Positions 46,052 through 55,121 of a stretch of DNA of 64,000 bases are shown in pieces. Origin of the DNA: DASQPJ01 sp036268355 (GTDB lineage: Bacteria; Actinomycetota; Actinomycetes; Sporichthyales; Sporichthyaceae); the NCBI GenBank assembly GCA_036268355.1, contig DATAUG010000259.1, positions 62,001 to 126,000 of the forward strand, written 5' to 3'. The position numbers and the translations under genes were made by a program. The stretch's first letter is position 1; each line of letters starts with the position of its first letter. The notes beneath the pieces are model-generated. The model was not told where the DNA came from, did not search any database, and saw only the letters and a list, made by a program, of their open reading frames with translations.

Positions 46052-46987
46052 TCAGACCTGGCCAGGGCCGGGCGGGTCGAACCGGACCGTTGCGCCACGT
46101 TGCGCCACGCCCGGGAGCTCCACCCGCCAAGCGGCCGGGGCACAGGCGACCGCCACCTGTGCCGTGGCCGACCCGGCCAACGCCAGCACGGTGGGTCCGG
46201 CACCGGAAACCGTAGCGGGAATCCCGGCGTTCCGGAGCCGGTCCATCAGCTCGAGGCTGGCCGGCATCGCGACCCGGCGGTACTCCTGGTGCAGACGGTC
46301 CTCGGTCGCGCTCAGCAGCAGGGCCGGGTCGACCGTGAGCGCGTGGACCAGCAGCGCGGCACGCGCCGAGTTGGCGGCCGCGTCGGCGTGCGGCACGGTG
46401 GCGGGCAGCAGCCCGCGCGCTCGTTCGGTCTCCAGTTGGGACTCCGGGACGAACAGCACCGGGACGACGTCCGGCGCCGGCCGCAGGCTCACCACCCGGG
46501 CGCCGTTCGGCTCGGTCCAGGCGATCGTGAACCCGCCGAACAGGCAGGCGGCGACGTTGTCCGGATGGCCCTCGATCCCGGCGGCCAGGTCGAGCATCGC
46601 TAAGTCGTCCAACCTTTTTTCGCCGTCCGCGAGCAGCGCCCGGGCCACGACGACGCCAGCCACGATCGCCGCCGAGGAGGAACCCAGGCCCCGACCGTGC
46701 GGGATGCGGTTGCGGCAGTGCATCCGAAGCCCGGGCAACCGCACCCCCATCCGCCCCAGGCACTCCCGCAGCGAACGCACGACCAGGTGGTCCGGGCCCC
46801 GACTCAATGTGGCTACGCCCTCGCCGTCGATCTCGATCTCGACCTCGTCGGTCCGGCTCACAGTGCAACTGACCTCGTCGTGCAGACCGAGCGCCAGGCC
46901 GAAGGAGTCGAATCCGGGCCCGAGGTTCGCGCTGGTGGCCGGCACCCGGACGGCGATCGTCCCGCTACGCCACTGGGGCGGGCTCAA
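46052..46987 (-). CDS. thrB: Homoserine kinase
   Basis: 311 residues from TTG 46987, which overlaps the thrC stop in a TTGA junction; no ATG or GTG fits before VPATSANLGPGFDSFG. GHMP-kinase ATP loop GRGLGSSSAAIVAG and the C-terminal GAGPTVLAL motif are present. It phosphorylates homoserine to O-phosphohomoserine, the substrate of ThrC. Operon hom-thrC-thrB. Confidence 0.93.
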   Translation of the reverse strand: MSPPQWRSGTIAVRVPATSANLGPGFDSFGLALGLHDEVSCTVSRTDEVEIEIDGEGVATLSRGPDHLVVRSLRECLGRMGVRLPGLRMHCRNRIPHGRGLGSSSAAIVAGVVVARALLADGEKRLDDLAMLDLAAGIEGHPDNVAACLFGGFTIAWTEPNGARVVSLRPAPDVVPVLFVPESQLETERARGLLPATVPHADAAANSARAALLVHALTVDPALLLSATEDRLHQEYRRVAMPASLELMDRLRNAGIPATVSGAGPTVLALAGSATAQVAVACAPAAWRVELPGVAQRGATVRFDPPGPGQV

Positions 46988-48063
46988 GCCAACCCGAGCT
47001 TGGCCGCGGCCGCGGCCGCGTCCACCGGCACGGTCTCCGGCTTCGGCGCGCCCGCGATCGCCCAGTCCGGGTCCTTCAACCCGTTCCCGGTCACGGTACA
47101 GACGACCAACAGGCCCGACGGGAGCCAGTCCTGTTCCCGGGCCAGCAGCAGCCCGGCCACCCCGGCGGCGGACGCCGGCTCGACGAACACACCCTCCCGG
47201 GCAGCCAACAACCGATAGGCAGAAAGGATCTGACGGTCCGTCACGGCTTCGATTCGACCGCCGGACTCGTCGCGGGCCGCCACGGCGGAGTCCCAGGATG
47301 CCGGGTTGCCGATCCGGATCGCGGTTGCGATGGTCTGCGGGTTCTTGACCGGTGCGCCCTGAACTATCGGAGCCGCACCGGCGGCCTGGAAGCCGAACAT
47401 CCGGGGACGTCGGCTCGCCGGACCGTCGGCTGCGTACTCGGTGTAGCCCTTCCAGTAGGCCGTTATGTTCCCGGCGTTGCCGACCGGCAGGCAGTGCACG
47501 TCCGGGGCGTCGCCGAGGGCGTCGACGATCTCGAACGCCGCGCTCTTCTGACCCTCCAGGCGGAACGGGTTGACCGAGTTGACCAAGGCCACCGGGTAGC
47601 TCTCGGACAAGCCGCGGGCAAGTTCCAGGCAGTCGTCGAAATTGCCGTCGACCTGAAGGATCCGCGAGCCGTGCACCAAGGCCTGGCTCATCTTGCCCAG
47701 CGCGATCTTGCCCTGCGGGACAAGCACCGCGCAGACCATGCCCGCCCGCACCGCGTACGCCGCGGCGCTCGCGCTGGTGTTGCCGGTCGAGGCGCAGATG
47801 ACCGCGCGCGCGCCCTCCTCCGCCGCCTTGGAGATCGCCATCGTCATGCCGCGGTCCTTGAAGGAACCCGTCGGGTTCGCGCCCTCGACCTTGAGCCAGA
47901 CCTGACAACCCGTCAGCTCCGAGACAACCGGGGCCGGGACCAGCGGGGTCCCGCCCTCCCGCAGGGTGATCACCGGGGTGTCCGGGCCGACCGGCATCCG
48001 GTCGCGGTACTCCTCGATGACCCCGCGCCACTGCCGTGTCGTCGCACCGGTCCGCAGGCTCAT
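46984..48063 (-). CDS. thrC: Threonine synthase
   Basis: 359 residues, fold type II PLP enzyme. The PLP Lys lies in NPTGSFKDRGMT, the phosphate loop is GNAGNITAYW, and VTGNGLKDPD is typical of threonine synthase. It converts O-phosphohomoserine to threonine. It starts five bp after the hom stop. Confidence 0.96.
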   Translation of the reverse strand: MSLRTGATTRQWRGVIEEYRDRMPVGPDTPVITLREGGTPLVPAPVVSELTGCQVWLKVEGANPTGSFKDRGMTMAISKAAEEGARAVICASTGNTSASAAAYAVRAGMVCAVLVPQGKIALGKMSQALVHGSRILQVDGNFDDCLELARGLSESYPVALVNSVNPFRLEGQKSAAFEIVDALGDAPDVHCLPVGNAGNITAYWKGYTEYAADGPASRRPRMFGFQAAGAAPIVQGAPVKNPQTIATAIRIGNPASWDSAVAARDESGGRIEAVTDRQILSAYRLLAAREGVFVEPASAAGVAGLLLAREQDWLPSGLLVVCTVTGNGLKDPDWAIAGAPKPETVPVDAAAAAAKLGLA

Positions 48064-48067
48064 CTGG

Positions 48068-49351
48068 TCATGCCCCTTCGACGCGCATCACGCTGGCCAC
48101 GTTGCGGACCACGTCGGTGAGGCGCAGTTGCTCCACCGTGGCCGCCAACGCAGCGTCCGTGGCCCGGTGGGTGACGATCACCAGCGTGGCGTCCTCGGCG
48201 TGGCCCTCCTGACGGACCGTCTGGATGGACACCCCGTGCTCGGCGAACACGTTGGCGACCCCGGCGAGCACGCCCGGCTTCTCCGCGACGTCGAGGCTGA
48301 TGTGGTACCGGGTGATGTTCTCGCCCATCGGACGGACCGTCAGTTGCGCGTAGGCGGACTCGCCCGGGCCGCGCCCACCGACGACGCGGTGGCGCGCGAC
48401 CGCGACCAGGTCGCCGAGCACGGCACTCGCGGTGGGCGCCCCGCCGGCGCCGCGGCCGTAGAACATGACCGGACCGGCGGCGTCGGCCTCGACCCACACC
48501 GCGTTGAACGCGTCGCCCACCGACGCCAACGGGTGGCTGCGCGGGAGCATCGCCGGGTGCACCCGCACACCGATGCAGCTCTCGTCGGCCGACAGCTCAC
48601 AGATCGCCAGAAGCTTGATCACGCAGTCCATCTCGCGGGCGCGGGCCACGTCGGCCGCGGTCACCTCGGTGATGCCCTCGCGGTGCACGTCGGCTGCGGT
48701 CACCCGACTGTGGAAGGCAAGTGAGGCAAGGATCGCCGCCTTGGCAGCGGCGTCGAAGCCCTCCACGTCGGCGCTGGGATCGGCCTCCGCGTAGCCCAAT
48801 GCGGCGGCCTCCTCGAGGGCGTCGATGAACGAAGCGCCCGAGGCGTCCATGCGGGAGAGGATGAAATTGGTCGTCCCGTTCACGATCCCGAGCACCCGGC
48901 GCACCTTGTCGCCCACCAACGATTCGCGCAGCGGCCGCAACAACGGGATCGCGCCGGCGACCGCCGCCTCGTAGTAGAGGTCGACTCCGTGCTTGTCCGC
49001 AGCCATGTACAGGCTGGCGCCGTCCTCGGCCAGCAGGGCCTTGTTGGCCGTGACCACCGAGGCGCCGTGCTCCATCGCATCCAGGATCAGCGTGCGGGCC
49101 GGCTCGATGCCGCCGATCACCTCGATCACCACATCGAGGTCGCGCACCACCAGTGACGCAGCGTCAGTTGTGAACAGGTCCGGATCCACATCGAGGTCGC
49201 GCGGCTTGTTCCCGCGCCGGACCGCGATCCCGACGAGCTCGATCGGGGCTCCGATCCGGGCGGCCAGGTCGTCGGAGTGGGTTCGCAGTTGGCGGACCAC
49301 CTCGGTCCCGACCGTGCCGCAGCCGAGCAGACCCACCCGTACCGCTTTCAT
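48068..49351 (-). CDS. hom: Homoserine dehydrogenase
   Basis: 427 residues. N-terminal NAD(P) loop GLLGCGTVGTEVV, central catalytic domain (VVTANKALLAEDG; GIVNGTTNFILSRM; LGYAEADPSADVEGFDAAAK) and a C-terminal ACT domain (about 345-427) for threonine feedback. First gene of the threonine operon. Confidence 0.97.
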   Translation of the reverse strand: MKAVRVGLLGCGTVGTEVVRQLRTHSDDLAARIGAPIELVGIAVRRGNKPRDLDVDPDLFTTDAASLVVRDLDVVIEVIGGIEPARTLILDAMEHGASVVTANKALLAEDGASLYMAADKHGVDLYYEAAVAGAIPLLRPLRESLVGDKVRRVLGIVNGTTNFILSRMDASGASFIDALEEAAALGYAEADPSADVEGFDAAAKAAILASLAFHSRVTAADVHREGITEVTAADVARAREMDCVIKLLAICELSADESCIGVRVHPAMLPRSHPLASVGDAFNAVWVEADAAGPVMFYGRGAGGAPTASAVLGDLVAVARHRVVGGRGPGESAYAQLTVRPMGENITRYHISLDVAEKPGVLAGVANVFAEHGVSIQTVRQEGHAEDATLVIVTHRATDAALAATVEQLRLTDVVRNVASVMRVEGA

Positions 49352-49406
49352 CCGGACCTTCCTGCCGCAGACAACCCCGCCTGCCGCATTCTCGCATCCT
49401 TACTCG

Positions 49407-49454
49407 TTGCGTCCGGGTAACCGGCACCTATAGGTCATGGTTACCCGGACGCAA
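49407..49454. terminator. 16-bp-arm hairpin between lysA and hom
   Basis: Perfect arms TTGCGTCCGGGTAACC (49407-49422) and its complement (49439-49454), with a 16-base loop holding ACCTATAGGT. It lies 17 bp after the lysA stop. The GCGTCCGG stem recurs at 17305, with the shorter CGTCCGG core also at 30216. Confidence 0.85.
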
Positions 49455-49471
49455 GCGATGGGTTCGGCGGC

Positions 49472-50875
49472 TCAACCCACGTCGAGGCGCGCCAGGTCCT
49501 CGTCGGTCTCCCGCCGGACGATCACCCGCGCCGCGCCGTCGTGCACCGCGACCACAGCGGGGCGGGGCAACAGGTTGTAGTTGCTGGCCATCGATCGGCA
49601 GTAGGCCCCGGTGGCCGCCACCGCCACCAGGTCGCCGACGGCAATGTCCTCGGGCAGCCACAGGTCGCGCACCACGATGTCGCCGCTCTCGCAGTGCTTT
49701 CCGACCAGCCGGGACAGTGCCGCGGGCGCCTGGGACGCGCGGGACACCAGGGCCGCGGAATAAGTGGCGTCGTAAAGCGCGGTGCGGATGTTGTCGCTCA
49801 TCCCGCCGTCCACCGACACGTAGAGTCGGCGCGCGCCGCGCTCGCCCAGACTGACCGGCTTCACCGTGCCGACCTCGTACAGCGTCACCGTGCCCGGGCC
49901 GGCGATCGCCCGTCCCGGCTCCACGGACAGATGCGGCGTGCCCAGGCCGGCTGCGTGAGACTCCCGTTCGACGATCTTCATCAGCGCGACCGCGGTGGCC
50001 GCGACGTCGACCGGGTCGTCCGCGGGGGTGTACGCGATTCCCAGACCACCGCCGAGGTCCAGCTCGGGCAGCTCGACGTCGTGCTCGTCGCGCACCTGCG
50101 CGGCCAGGCCGACCAGCCGGTGCGCGGCCACCTCGAAGCCGGAAGTGTCGAATATCTGGGAGCCGATGTGCGAGTGCAGGCCGAGCAGCTCGAGACTGGG
50201 CAGCGCGAGCACGCGCCGGACCGCCTCGGCGGCCTCGCCACCGGCCAGCGAGAAGCCGAACTTCTGGTCCTCGTGGGCAGTGGCGATGAACTCGTGGGTG
50301 TGCGCCTCGACGCCGACCGTGACCCGGATGAACACCCGGGCCCGGAGTTGGCGGCGGGCGGCCAGGTCGGCCAGCCGCGCGATCTCGACGTGGGAGTCCA
50401 GCACGATCCGGCCGACGCCCGCCTGGAGCGCGGCGGTCAGTTCGGCGCTCGACTTGTTGTTCCCGTGCAGGGCGATCCGGTCGGCCGGAAAGCCGGCCCG
50501 CAGCGCGACGGCCAGTTCCCCGCCGCTGCAGACATCCAGGCCGAGCCCCTCCGCATGCACCCAACGCGCGACCGCGCCACAGAGGAAGGCCTTGCCCGCG
50601 TAGAACACGTCCGCGCCCGTGAAGGCTTCCGCGAACGCCCGCGCCCGACTGCGGAAGTCTGCCTCGTCGCAGACGAACAGCGGCGTGCCGAACCGCTCGG
50701 CCAACTCCCGGACGTCCACTCCGGCCACCCGGACGACGCCGTCCTGACCTCGCGTCAGATTATGCGGCCACACCACGCGGTCGAACGCGTTCAGGTCCGC
50801 CGGCGGGGGCCCGAGCACGTCGTGCCCCAGCACGTCCGCGTGCCGCGGACCGGCCGGGTGGGCCGACCGACTCAC
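49472..50875 (-). CDS. lysA: Diaminopimelate decarboxylase
   Basis: 467 residues from GTG 50875, which has GAGGAA upstream. Fold type III PLP enzyme: Schiff-base Lys in FYAGKAFLC, phosphate loop LDLGGGLGIAY, and the second active-site Cys in GKHCESGD. It produces L-lysine from meso-diaminopimelate. An upstream in-frame extension to 50989 is not needed. It precedes hom on the same strand, separated by a hairpin. Confidence 0.96.
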   Translation of the reverse strand: MSRSAHPAGPRHADVLGHDVLGPPPADLNAFDRVVWPHNLTRGQDGVVRVAGVDVRELAERFGTPLFVCDEADFRSRARAFAEAFTGADVFYAGKAFLCGAVARWVHAEGLGLDVCSGGELAVALRAGFPADRIALHGNNKSSAELTAALQAGVGRIVLDSHVEIARLADLAARRQLRARVFIRVTVGVEAHTHEFIATAHEDQKFGFSLAGGEAAEAVRRVLALPSLELLGLHSHIGSQIFDTSGFEVAAHRLVGLAAQVRDEHDVELPELDLGGGLGIAYTPADDPVDVAATAVALMKIVERESHAAGLGTPHLSVEPGRAIAGPGTVTLYEVGTVKPVSLGERGARRLYVSVDGGMSDNIRTALYDATYSAALVSRASQAPAALSRLVGKHCESGDIVVRDLWLPEDIAVGDLVAVAATGAYCRSMASNYNLLPRPAVVAVHDGAARVIVRRETDEDLARLDVG

Positions 50876-51131
50876 GCGGTTCCTCGAGGTCGCACCGGTC
50901 GGGATTCGGCCCGGGGCCGTTCTCGCCGCTCTGCGAGCCGAAGCCCGGGGGCCGTCGGTATCCGCCAGGGCCCCACCCCCACCCGACACAACCGAACGGT
51001 CCGAATCTCTCCTCGGCCGGCGGCGGAGTCAAGCCGTTCCGGCGATCTGTGGACAACTGGCGGCTGTGCACACGCGAATACGAGCCACCCCGCCGGCGAG
51101 GATGTCAAGACGGCGCGGTAGCCGGGAGGGC

Positions 51132-52793
51132 TCACATCCGCTCCGGGGCCGAGACGCCGAGCATGGCCAGGCCGTTGGCGATCACGGTGCGGGTGGCGTC
51201 GTTCAGCCAGAGCCGGGCCAGATGCAGGTCGCTCGGTTCCTCGTCGCCGCGGGGCAGGATGCGGCAGCCGTCGTAGAAGCGGTGGTAGGTCCCGGCCAGG
51301 TCCTCCAGGTATCTGGCGATCCGGTGCGGCTCCCGCAATTCCGCGGCGGAGCCGACGGCCCGGGGGAACTCGCCGAGCGCGGCCAGCAGCACCGACTCGC
51401 GGGCGTCGGTCAGCAGCTCGGGGTGGAACGACTCCGGCGGGCTCCAGTCCAGGCCGAGATCACGGGCGTTCCGGGCCAACGACGCGGTGCGCGCGGCCAC
51501 GTACTGCACGTAGTAGACGGGGTTCTCCGGTGCGGCCCGGGTGATCTCGGCCACGTCGAGAGTCAACTGGGAGTCCGTGGAGGACCGGGCGAGGCTGTAT
51601 CGGGCGGCGTCGACGCCGACCAGGTCGACGAGTTCATCCAGCGTGACCACCGTGCCGGCCCGCTTGGACATCTTCAGTTCCGCGCCGTCGCGGAGCAGCT
51701 TGACCAGCTGGCCGATCAACACCTGGACGGTGACGTCGGGATCGTCACCCGCGCAGGCGGCCAACGCCCGCAGCCGACCGATGTAGCCGTGGTGGTCGGC
51801 GCCGAGCATGTAGATGCAGGTGTCGAACCCACGAGACCGCTTGTCGAGGTAATAGGCCGCGTCGGCCGCGAAGTAGGTCTTCTCGCCGTCGGCCTTGACC
51901 ATTACACGGTCCTTGTCGTCGCCGAAGTCGGTGGTGCGCAGCCACACCGCGCCGTCGGCGTCGTACACGTGTCCCTGCTCGCGCAGCGTTGTGATCGCGG
52001 CGTCGACCCGGCCGGACTCGTGAAGCATCCGCTCGGAGAACCAGACGTCGAAGTGGACGCCGAAGCGCTCCAGGCTGGCCGCGATGTCGGCGAGCATCAT
52101 CCGGTAGCCACGCTCCAGCAGCCCGGGCAGCGCGGCCTGCTCGTCCATCGCCGCGATCGTCGAGTCGACAGCGAGGATGCGCCTGGCGATCTCGGCGATG
52201 TAGTCCCCGCCGTACCCGTCCTCGGGCGTCGGCAGGCCGTGGACCGCCGCGTACAGCGAGGCGGCGAAGCGCTGCATCTGCACCCCGGCGTCGTTGATGT
52301 AGTACTCGCTGACGACATCGGCGCCTGCCGCCTCCAGGATCCGGCGCAGACTGTCGCCCACCGCTGCCCACCGGGTATGGCCCAGGTGGACCGGGCCCGT
52401 CGGGTTCGCCGAGACGTACTCCAGGTTGACCCGCCGCTTGCGCAGCACTTCACTGCGGCCATACGCGGTGCCTGCATTGACGATCGTCAGCGCGAGCCGA
52501 CCGGCGACCTCGGACTCCAACCGGATGTTCAGGAAGCCGGGGCCGGCCACCTCGACACCGGCGATGCCGCCGGAATCCCGCAGGTGGTTCGCTATGATCT
52601 CGGCCACCGCGCGCGGCGTCATCTTCGCCTCGCCCGCCAACTGCATGGCCACGTTGCTCGCGTAATCGCCGTGCTCGCGTCGCTTGGCGCGTTCGACATG
52701 GACGGTCCGGGGCACCGCCACGTCGAACTCGCCCGCCTGGACGGCGGCGTAGACGGCGATCTGCACGGCATCGGCGAGTTCAGCGGGGGTCAC
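51132..52793 (-). CDS. argS: Arginyl-tRNA synthetase
   Basis: 553 residues from a GTG. Class Ia synthetase with the Arg-specific N-terminal Add1 domain (AKRREHGDYASNVAM), HIGH motif as VHLGH near residue 135, KMSKR near 375 and a helical DALR anticodon domain ending LGVSAPERM. It ligates Arg to tRNA-Arg; a tRNA-Arg gene lies 93 bp from its 5' end on the opposite strand. Confidence 0.97.
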   Translation of the reverse strand: MTPAELADAVQIAVYAAVQAGEFDVAVPRTVHVERAKRREHGDYASNVAMQLAGEAKMTPRAVAEIIANHLRDSGGIAGVEVAGPGFLNIRLESEVAGRLALTIVNAGTAYGRSEVLRKRRVNLEYVSANPTGPVHLGHTRWAAVGDSLRRILEAAGADVVSEYYINDAGVQMQRFAASLYAAVHGLPTPEDGYGGDYIAEIARRILAVDSTIAAMDEQAALPGLLERGYRMMLADIAASLERFGVHFDVWFSERMLHESGRVDAAITTLREQGHVYDADGAVWLRTTDFGDDKDRVMVKADGEKTYFAADAAYYLDKRSRGFDTCIYMLGADHHGYIGRLRALAACAGDDPDVTVQVLIGQLVKLLRDGAELKMSKRAGTVVTLDELVDLVGVDAARYSLARSSTDSQLTLDVAEITRAAPENPVYYVQYVAARTASLARNARDLGLDWSPPESFHPELLTDARESVLLAALGEFPRAVGSAAELREPHRIARYLEDLAGTYHRFYDGCRILPRGDEEPSDLHLARLWLNDATRTVIANGLAMLGVSAPERM

Positions 52794-52885
52794 CCCGCCA
52801 GCTTAACGGCCCCCAGCGATGGCCCCCCGGTAATCACGGAGGGCCGCCGGAACAGCCGGGCTGGTAGGGTTCGGCCCGGTCCCCA

Positions 52886-52960
52886 GCCCCCGTAGCTCAG
52901 GGGATAGAGCGTCGCCCTCCGGAGGCGAAAGCGCAGGTTCGAATCCTGCCGGGGGCACCA
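52886..52960 (+). tRNA. tRNA-Arg (anticodon CCG), CCA encoded
   Basis: Full cloverleaf: acceptor GCCCCCG/CGGGGGC, D stem GCTC/GAGC, anticodon stem TCGCC/GGCGA with loop CTCCGGA (anticodon CCG at positions 34-36), T arm GCAGG-TTCGAAT-CCTGC, discriminator A and encoded CCA. It reads the CGG codon. Confidence 0.97.
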
Positions 52961-52966
52961 AACCCA

Positions 52967-53022
52967 GAGCGTCGCACAGCACCACAGGCGAAAGCGCAGG
53001 TTCGAATCCTGCCGGAGGCACG
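52967..53022 (+). repeat. Partial tandem copy of the tRNA-Arg 3' half
   Basis: GAGCGTCGC (52967-52975) and a 30-base block from 52986 (AGGCGAAAGCGCAGGTTCGA onward) repeat the tRNA sequence 63 bp downstream. The anticodon loop is replaced and the acceptor changed, so it cannot fold as a tRNA. It resembles a displaced 3' end left by an integration or a slipped duplication. Confidence 0.8.
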
Positions 53023-53091
53023 AACCTCAGGGAGGTTCTGCCCGCGCTGACGCGCTCGCAGCTCGCTCGTCGTCAACATTGCGACGCTCCG

Positions 53092-53249
53092 CGTCGCCAT
53101 GGGCTCCGCCCCACTCCCCGACCCCGGACGCCCGTTGGACCCGCGCTCGACGAGGCCTGCCCGACAACCACGTCGCCATGGGCTCCGCCCCACTCCCCGA
53201 CCCCGGACGCCCGTTGAACCCGCGCTCGACGAGGCCTGCCCGACAACCA
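53092..53249. repeat. 79-bp direct tandem duplication
   Basis: The segment starting CGTCGCCATGGGCTCCGCC at 53092 is repeated from 53171 with one clear mismatch. It lies between the tRNA remnant and the nitronate monooxygenase start. No gene seen in 52961-53278. Confidence 0.9.
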
Positions 53250-53278
53250 CCGAGCAGACGTCGGCTTTCATTGGTCTC

Positions 53279-54301
53279 ATGCTGGACGACCTCGGCGTGC
53301 GCATTCCGGTCCTCGCCGCGCCGATGGCAGGTGGGCCGACAACTCCGCAAATGGTCGTCGCCGCGGCCGAGGTGGGAAGCCTGGGCTTTCTGGCCGGTGG
53401 GTATAAAACCGCCCAGGCCCTCGGCGAACAGATCCGTCAGGTGCGGGCCGCGACCCCGACGTTCGGGGTGAATCTGTTCGTCCCGAACCCGATCCCGGTC
53501 GATCCCGAGGAATTCCGTCGCTACGCCGCGGCCATCCAGGTCGAGGCGGCCGAACACGGCCTGGACCTCGCGACTGCCCCGCTCGTGGAGGACGACGACG
53601 ACTGGCCGGCCAAGATCGAGCTGCTGATCGCCGATCCGGTTCCCGTCGTGAGCTTCACGTTCGGGCTGCCGGACAACCGGACCCTGGCGGAACTGCGGCG
53701 GGTCGGGACGCTGCTGGTCCAGACGATCACCTCCGCCGAGGAAGCACGACTCGCGGCCGAGGCCGGAGTCGACGCGCTGGCCGTCCAGAGCGTTCGCGCC
53801 GGCGGACACAGCGGCACCTTCACCCCGCGCCGGCGACCCGCGAACCGTCCCCTGTCCGAACTGGTGGCCGAGGTCCGGCAGGCCGTCCGCCTGCCGCTGA
53901 TCGGCGCCGGCGGAATCGCCGAGGGCCCGGACGTGGCCGCGACGCTCGCCGCCGGCGCGTCCGCGGTGGCCGTCGGGACACTGCTGCTGCTCACCCCGGA
54001 GAGCGGTGCCGGCGCGACCTATCGTGCCGCGCTCGCCGAGAAGCGTGCGGTCGAGACCGTCGTCACGGCGGCGTTCACCGGCCGACCCGCTCGTGGGATT
54101 CGCAACGGCTTCACCGATCGCTGGACCGCCGCGGCCCCGATCGGCTATCCGGCCGTGCACCACCTCACCATCCCGTTACGCCGGGCCGCCGCGGCCGCCG
54201 CCGATTCCGAACGCCTTCACCTGTGGGCGGGCACGGGCCATCACGCCGTCGAGGCCCAGCCCACGGCGGCCGTCCTCACCGAGCTGGCCCGAGGACTTTG
54301 A
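53279..54301 (+). CDS. Nitronate monooxygenase family flavoprotein
   Basis: 340 residues from ATG 53279; longer in-frame starts fall inside the 79-bp duplication and are not believed. FMN-dependent TIM barrel: VPVLAAPMAGG-type N-terminus (IPVLAAPMAGGPTTP), catalytic region VRAGGHSGTF with the conserved His, and the phosphate-binding IGAGGIAEGPDVAATLAAGASAVAVG. It oxidises nitronates or related compounds; the true substrate is unknown. Its stop overlaps the start of the next gene (TTGA), indicating an operon. Confidence 0.9.
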   Translation: MLDDLGVRIPVLAAPMAGGPTTPQMVVAAAEVGSLGFLAGGYKTAQALGEQIRQVRAATPTFGVNLFVPNPIPVDPEEFRRYAAAIQVEAAEHGLDLATAPLVEDDDDWPAKIELLIADPVPVVSFTFGLPDNRTLAELRRVGTLLVQTITSAEEARLAAEAGVDALAVQSVRAGGHSGTFTPRRRPANRPLSELVAEVRQAVRLPLIGAGGIAEGPDVAATLAAGASAVAVGTLLLLTPESGAGATYRAALAEKRAVETVVTAAFTGRPARGIRNGFTDRWTAAAPIGYPAVHHLTIPLRRAAAAAADSERLHLWAGTGHHAVEAQPTAAVLTELARGL

Positions 54302-55086
54302 TTCTCGAGGCCGTGGCCGACCGCCTGCGGGCGGCGGGCTGCGTGTTCGCCGACGACGAGGCTCGGCTGCTGGTCTCCCAGGCCGGCACTTCGGCAGAAC
54401 TGGCAGAGCTTACGCGCCGCCGCTGTGCCGGGGTCCCGCTGGAGCATCTGCTTGGTTGGGCGGCCTTCCGAGGGCACCGTCTCGCCGTCGCCGATGGGGT
54501 CTTCGTCCCGCGGCCGCGAACCGAATTCCTCGTGGACTGCGTATTGGCGGTACTGCCGCCGGGTGCCTGCGTGGTGGAGCTTTGTTGCGGCTGCGGGGCG
54601 ATAGCGACCGCCGTGCTGGCCGAGCGTGCGGACGTGATCATCCACGCCGTCGACGTAGATCCGCGCGCGGTGGCCTGCGCCCGGCGCAACCTGGACCCGT
54701 TGGGCGGCCGGGTGTATCGCGGCGATCTGTACGTGCCGCTGCCGGGCGGCCTGCGCGGTGCTGTGGATGTCCTCGTCGCCAACGCGCCATATGTACCGAC
54801 CGGGCGAATCGACTTGCTCCCGGTTGAGTCGCGTCTGCACGAACCGCGACATGCGCTGGACGGTGGCGCCGACGGGATCGATGTTCAGCGGCGGATTGTG
54901 CGCGACGCCGCGGACTGGTTGCGTCCAGGCGGCCGACTGCTGCTGGAGACCTCGGAGTACCAGGCGGACGTGGTCGTCGCCACCTTGGAAGCCGCCGGGT
55001 TCAGCAGCGGGGCCGTCCGGGACGAGGAGCGCAACGCAACCGTGGTTGTTGGACAGGCCCAAGTGCCGCCATCCGTGCAGTCATAA
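54298..55086 (+). CDS. PrmC-like protein N5-glutamine methyltransferase, NAPY type
   Basis: 262 residues from TTG 54298; a GTG at 54313 is also possible. HemK/PrmC architecture: helical N-terminus, PLEHLLGWAAFRG, PRPRTEFLVD and a SAM loop VELCCGCGAIA near 94-102. The catalytic tetrapeptide is NAPY (162-165) instead of NPPY, followed by VPTGRIDLLPVESR. This is the pattern of a PrmC-related subfamily with unknown substrate. The true PrmC is at 40626. Coupled to nitronate monooxygenase. Confidence 0.85.
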   Translation: MILEAVADRLRAAGCVFADDEARLLVSQAGTSAELAELTRRRCAGVPLEHLLGWAAFRGHRLAVADGVFVPRPRTEFLVDCVLAVLPPGACVVELCCGCGAIATAVLAERADVIIHAVDVDPRAVACARRNLDPLGGRVYRGDLYVPLPGGLRGAVDVLVANAPYVPTGRIDLLPVESRLHEPRHALDGGADGIDVQRRIVRDAADWLRPGGRLLLETSEYQADVVVATLEAAGFSSGAVRDEERNATVVVGQAQVPPSVQS

Positions 55087-55121
55087 CCGGACATTCGGCA
55101 TGTCGGGGATAGCCGGCGCGG

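Noticed and set aside
46052..48031. 659-residue frame spanning thrB and thrC
   Set aside because: Only the last 311 residues are homoserine kinase; the upstream part is a shifted frame of thrC without family features.
52967..53022. Second tRNA gene after tRNA-Arg
   Set aside because: Only the 3' half matches; the acceptor and anticodon arms cannot form.
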